A DNA stretch of 64,000 nucleotides, taken from NCBI RefSeq assembly GCF_000001735.4, contig NC_003074.8, positions 6,014,101 through 6,078,100 on the forward strand, read 5' to 3'. Below are positions 59,635-64,000 of this stretch, one piece after another. The notes beneath the pieces are model-generated. The model was not told the origin of the DNA, ran no database searches, and saw only the letters and a list, made by a program, of their open reading frames with translations. Each line of letters starts with the position of its first letter. Positions within the stretch are counted from its first letter, which is position 1. Made by a program: the position numbers and the translations under genes. Source of the stretch: Arabidopsis thaliana (Eukaryota > Streptophyta > Magnoliopsida > Brassicales > Brassicaceae).

Positions 59635-60127
59635 AATAAAAATAAACGAAAAAATAAAATAAAAATTGGCATTATTATTTGCGCATTGGTGGCGTTGATA
59701 ATGGGATGTCCAAGGAGGAGGGAAGCGCCGGGATTGCAGCATAAGCAAATTTATTAAGACGAAGAAGAAGAAGCTCCATTAGATTTTGCAGAACAAATCA
59801 AAAGAACTTCAACAAGGAATATTGCAAGAAATTGATTGAAGCTGCTCGAATTAGATCTGTAAGTGAAAATGATTGCTCGACTTCGAATTCTGGGTTTTTT
59901 GTTTTGTTTTTTATGGGGTAATATTCATGAGAGAAGGAGAATATGCTTTTGTTAGGGTTCTGTCTAACGAATTTTCGTACTAGTCACTAAGTTGCTTAAT
60001 TTTATCTTTCTGGGTTTTTGTTTGGAGGGAGGAATTATTTGAGATTCGAAGAAATAAATCATGGAGTTTCTGTTTGTGTAAATGTTTCTCAGGTTTTGTG
60101 AAAATTTGTTTCTAGAGATTTGGGGAA
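59635..60127. other. Promoter and leader of the DYRK-like kinase gene
   Basis: AT-rich spacer, then a purine-rich leader (about 59760-59860). A GT donor context near 59859 (ATCTGTAAGTG) and a CAG acceptor near 60092 suggest a leader intron before the ATG at 60128. Confidence 0.5.
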
Positions 60128-63100
60128 ATGGAGGATTCGAGCTCTATCGATTCGATTTTGGAATTTTTGCGGAAGAATCATTTTATGAGAGCTGAAGCTG
60201 CGTTGATTAGTGAGCTTTCTAAGAAACCAAGTTCAAATGGGTCTCTTCAAAAGCTTAACTTTGAGGATAATTGTGTGAGCAAGTTGTTGGATAAGAAGAA
60301 GCAAGGCGGGAGTAGCCAAGCATTGGGTCTTCACAACGATAGTCACATTTCTGATGAATTGGTTGTGAAAGAGATACAATGTGGAGCTGCCAATAACTTA
60401 CACGAGAGTAATCTTATGAATGATGTTTCTGTTCAGACACAAAGTGGTAATGCAGATTTTTGGGAGGAGAGATTCACGTTTGCTGAAGGATTTGAGGATA
60501 CCGAGCTCGATTTACCTCCCTGGAACCATACCTCTACTGATATTGTAGCTGACTCTGAGGAATACAGTATCAATCCAAGTAAAAGAGGCTTTGTGAATCC
60601 ACGGAGTTCAAAGCAATCAAGTCATGAAAAGGTTCCTGAACCTGGTAAAAGCAATAAAGTGGTTGTGGAAGACGTCTTCTCTTCTTTTGAGAAGATACGG
60701 ACTGGAAGCTCTAGCCAGGTATCTCAGTATGACCATGGCAAAGCATGTCAATCTCTGGAAGTTGATAATAAGGTTGGGAACTCTGCAATACAAGAAGGAT
60801 TCGTCACCACGTCATGGTCAAGAAGCGAAGAGAACATTGGTGCTTCACCAGACCATTGGAAGGATTGTTCTGTTACAACTGTTTTTCCGTTGTCCAAAGG
60901 AAGCACGTCAACAAAAGATAATGGTGTAGCCATTTTAGATAAATGGCAAGGAAAGAAACTGGTTGGCGCGAGTGATTCCAGGATTCTTATCAAGGAGCAG
61001 GAAGATGATGTGGCAACAGCGCTATACCTTGGGAAGTCACAGTCTGGTTATGAACATAAGATTCCAAGCAGCTTAGCATTTTCGCTGGCTCATGATGCTC
61101 CGAGGGAAGATTTACCTAGACTGCCACATGTAAAAATCAAGTCAGAGGATAAACTAATGAACTTTACTTGGGAAGAAAAACACGAGCGAGACATATTGGA
61201 CGAGAAGCTGATTAATACTGATAATGCTTTCCTATTAGGCTCTTATCTAGATGTTCCTATTGGACAAGAAATAAATTCATCAGGTTAGTTGACATGATGA
61301 TGGCTACCATCCAAATCTTAAAACTTTATGTTCTGTATGAGTAAATTATGTTACCATTGGCTAGCTTTTGCGTACACCTTTTCTTTTGTTTTTTGCAACC
61401 TATAACTTACCTTTTCTATTGTGATGGTGTCATAGGTGGCAAAATGGCTGGTGGAGGAAACTGGTTGTCTGTAAGTCACGGAATAGCAGACGATGCATCT
61501 GACTTGATTTTTGGCTTTGGCGATGGCTTAGGTGCTCTCAATGAACATTCAAATGAGTATTGGGACTCTGATGAATATGACGACGATGATGATGTTGGTT
61601 ACATTAGGCAACCAATTGAGGATGAGGCATGGTTTTTGGGTCACGAAGTCGACTATCCTAGTGATAATGAGAAAGGCACAGAGCACGGAAGTGTTCCTGA
61701 TACGCAGGATAAAAGTCAAACCAAGAATGATGATGATCATTCATTTGCCGAGGAGGATTCTTATTTCTCCGGTGAGCAATATGTACTCGCTAAAGGCATT
61801 GAGCCAGTTACTGCTTCCAATGATCCGATGGGTCTCTCAATGACTGAAACATACAGCACGACCAAGCAAGCTGATTTGGTTGCTCGATATGACGGGCAAT
61901 TGATGGATGCAGAGGAGCTAAGTTTGATGGACACTGAACCTGTGTGGAAGGGATTTGTCAGCCATGAAAATGATGTAATTTTGTTGAAGAAAGGGAAAGT
62001 CGAGGACAACTCTGGTAGAATCTGTCGGAAGGATATCCGCGCAGAAGATGATCGAAATGCTGCAGTTAGGTCAATTGGTGTAGGAATGAGCGATGATGTT
62101 GATGACAATGGGAGTATAATACCTGAATACTTTCCTGGAGAAGGTAGTGAATGGGATCTGGAGCTCCTTCCTTATCGCGGAGTTGGAGTTGCTGGTGTTA
62201 AGCCTCCACCTGGTAAAGGTGCGAGTATGCTGCTTAAAAACTTTGCAGATGGTGGATTCTCATTTCCCTCTCCAGTAGCTGATAGACAGAAGTCCCAGGA
62301 TGATTCTGCAAACCCTGAATGGTCAAACCATTGCGATGCTGTTGTGAGAAATGAAAGTGATGAACCAAAGGGGCTAATCCAGTCCGATAGCATGATTGTC
62401 TCTTCGACAAAAAGATGCAGTGGCTCTTCTTCTGAAAGAAATTTAAGAGACATGGATGATGAAAAGGTTGCGAGTTCAAGAAATTCTTCCCCATCCGCAC
62501 TCTCCCATAGTTCTGATACTGGGAGAGAGCACAAAGAAGAAGATGAGGAAGAAACTAGTCATGGGCCTGAAGAAGATCCTGGGACCTCGTTCGAGGATGA
62601 GGATGCCATCGTGGTCCAAGAGCAAGTAAGACAGATTCAAGCCCAAGAGCAGGATTTTGAGACCTTCAACCTGAAGATTGTTCACAGGAAAAATAGGTCT
62701 GTTCCCTTACAATATCGTGGTTTATTATGTATTAAATGATGTTTCGTACACATTTTGTTTAGAAGGGGGATGAAGTCTGTCCCGAATCTTGTGAACCCTC
62801 AGGAAATTTATTTGTTTCTTCTATTTGTCTTCTGTTGCCCAGGACTGGTTTTGAGGAGGATAAGAACTTCCATGTGGTTTTGAATTCTGTCATTGCTGGT
62901 CGTTACCATGTCACTGAGCATCTTGGATCAGCAGCTTTTAGCAAAGCAATACAAGCACATGACCTCCACACCGGCATTGATGTTTGTGTAAAGATCATAA
63001 AGAACAACAAAGACTTTTTTGATCAAAGCCTTGATGAGATCAAACTTCTCAAGTATGTCAACCAGCATGATCCTGCTGACAAATATCATCTCCTTCGACT

Positions 63101-64000
63101 GTATGACTACTTCTACTTCCGGGTAAGTAGATAGATGCAGAATTGTATCTTTTTCTTTTCAACACCGGGTGGATATTCTGCTGCTTTGGTGCTATGATGT
63201 ATCAATTGTTCGATTCAGTAAAGAACATGGGACGTGAGCCTACATCATGATGCCATTGACTGTGATTAATTGGAATCTCAGTTTTGCAGGAGCACCTGTT
63301 AATAGTATGTGAACTTCTCAAGGCAAACTTGTATGAGTTCCAAAAGTTTAATAGGGAATCAGGGGGAGAGGTTTATTTCACTATGCCAAGATTGCAGGTT
63401 AGCCAACATCTTTACTACTCATCAGTTTTATGTATGTTTTCACTGCTCTCTCATTTTCTTCTAAATCAAAATATTGTGCAGTCAATTACTATCCAGTGCT
63501 TGGAAGCATTGAACTTTCTGCATGGTCTCGGCCTTATACACTGCGACTTAAAACCTGAAAACATACTAATCAAAAGCTACAGCAGATGCGAAATCAAAGT
63601 TATTGATCTGGGAAGTAGCTGTTTTGAGACAGATCATCTTTGCTCCTATGTCCAGTCTAGATCCTACCGTGCTCCAGAAGTCATTCTTGGGCTTCCATAT
63701 GATAAAAAGATAGATATCTGGTCACTTGGCTGCATTTTGGCAGAACTATGTACCGGCAATGTAAGTTCCAGCATCGATGATACCAGTTAAAAGCTTTATA
63801 ATTATATAATCCACTAAGCTAGCTAGGACCCTATAATGTAACTTGCGTCTGCTTTTGCAGGTTCTTTTCCAAAATGATTCTCCGGCTACTTTACTTGCAA
63901 GGGTCATCGGTATAATCGGATCAATTGACCAAGAAATGCTTGCCAAAGGACGTGATACATGCAAGTACTTCACCAAAAATCATTTACTATATGAGAGGAA
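60128..64000 (+). CDS. DYRK-like dual-specificity protein kinase (5' part, runs off the window)
   Basis: Six exons are visible: 60128-61283, 61436-62696, 62843-63122, 63290-63396, 63482-63760 and 63861 to the window end. The protein starts with a LisH-like helix pair (ILEFLRKNHFMRAEAALISEL), then about 800 residues of acidic, Ser-rich, poorly conserved sequence. The kinase domain begins near GRYHVTEHLGSAAF. The lysine is in VCVKIIKN; the catalytic loop reads HCDLKPENIL, the DFG position is DLGSSCF, and the activation loop is CSYVQSRSYRAPEV. HCDLKPEN and the SYVQSRxYR motif identify the DYRK family; the first tyrosine of the usual YxY is a cysteine here. The glycine-rich loop is degenerate. 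It is the plant DYRKP type, Ser/Thr kinases of CMGC; pathway not evident. The 3' end is outside. Locus by memory: At3g17750. Confidence 0.9.

Overview
The window is plant nuclear DNA and reads as a piece of Arabidopsis thaliana chromosome 3 (or a very close relative). Short GT-AG introns, AT-rich spacers and dense alternating genes are seen directly. The products recognised, in order, match my recollection of the Col-0 run At3g17580 to At3g17750. Locus names come from memory, not from a search. For the multi-exon genes, exons were placed by hand from splice consensus, reading frame and family knowledge, and each complete gene sums to an intact frame.

0-42 kb is ordinary gene space: a small 80-aa protein; BSH (SNF5 subunit, -); IAA31 (-); HYH; rhomboid RBL14; an F-box gene (-); a plastid-type L18 fragment; antiporter CHX19; a secreted LRR protein; YSL5; ARF-GAP AGD15; a DnaJ-type zinc-finger protein (ENA); a ferredoxin-like/TPR protein; a stellacyanin-like phytocyanin (-); a KIP1-like coiled-coil protein (-); the tandem pair CNGC19/CNGC20; a degenerate 2.2-kb Helitron; and an F-box gene. 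Themes include light and auxin signalling (HYH, IAA31), ion and metal transport (CHX19, YSL5, CNGC19/20) and chromatin (BSH).

42.8-59.6 kb is unusual. A truncated copy of NRDE2 (+, 42.8-46.1 kb) is a nearly identical inverted duplicate of the first half of the complete NRDE2 gene (-, 53.9-58.7 kb). Between them lie a broken S-adenosylmethionine decarboxylase-like gene, an antisense piece of a kinase 3' end, an intron-containing glutamate decarboxylase fragment, an hAT-like transposon end joined to a CNGC19/20 fragment, the intact NAC057 gene, and a decayed F-box paralogue whose last 187 bp are almost identical to the F-box gene 11 kb away. A 5'-truncated LINE with an RNase H domain and target-site duplication follows. 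Several likely donors are genes of this same neighbourhood, so the interval looks like a local gene-fragment mosaic made at the DNA level.

The window ends inside a DYRK-like protein kinase gene (+, from 60.1 kb). No rRNA, tRNA or CRISPR was recognised.
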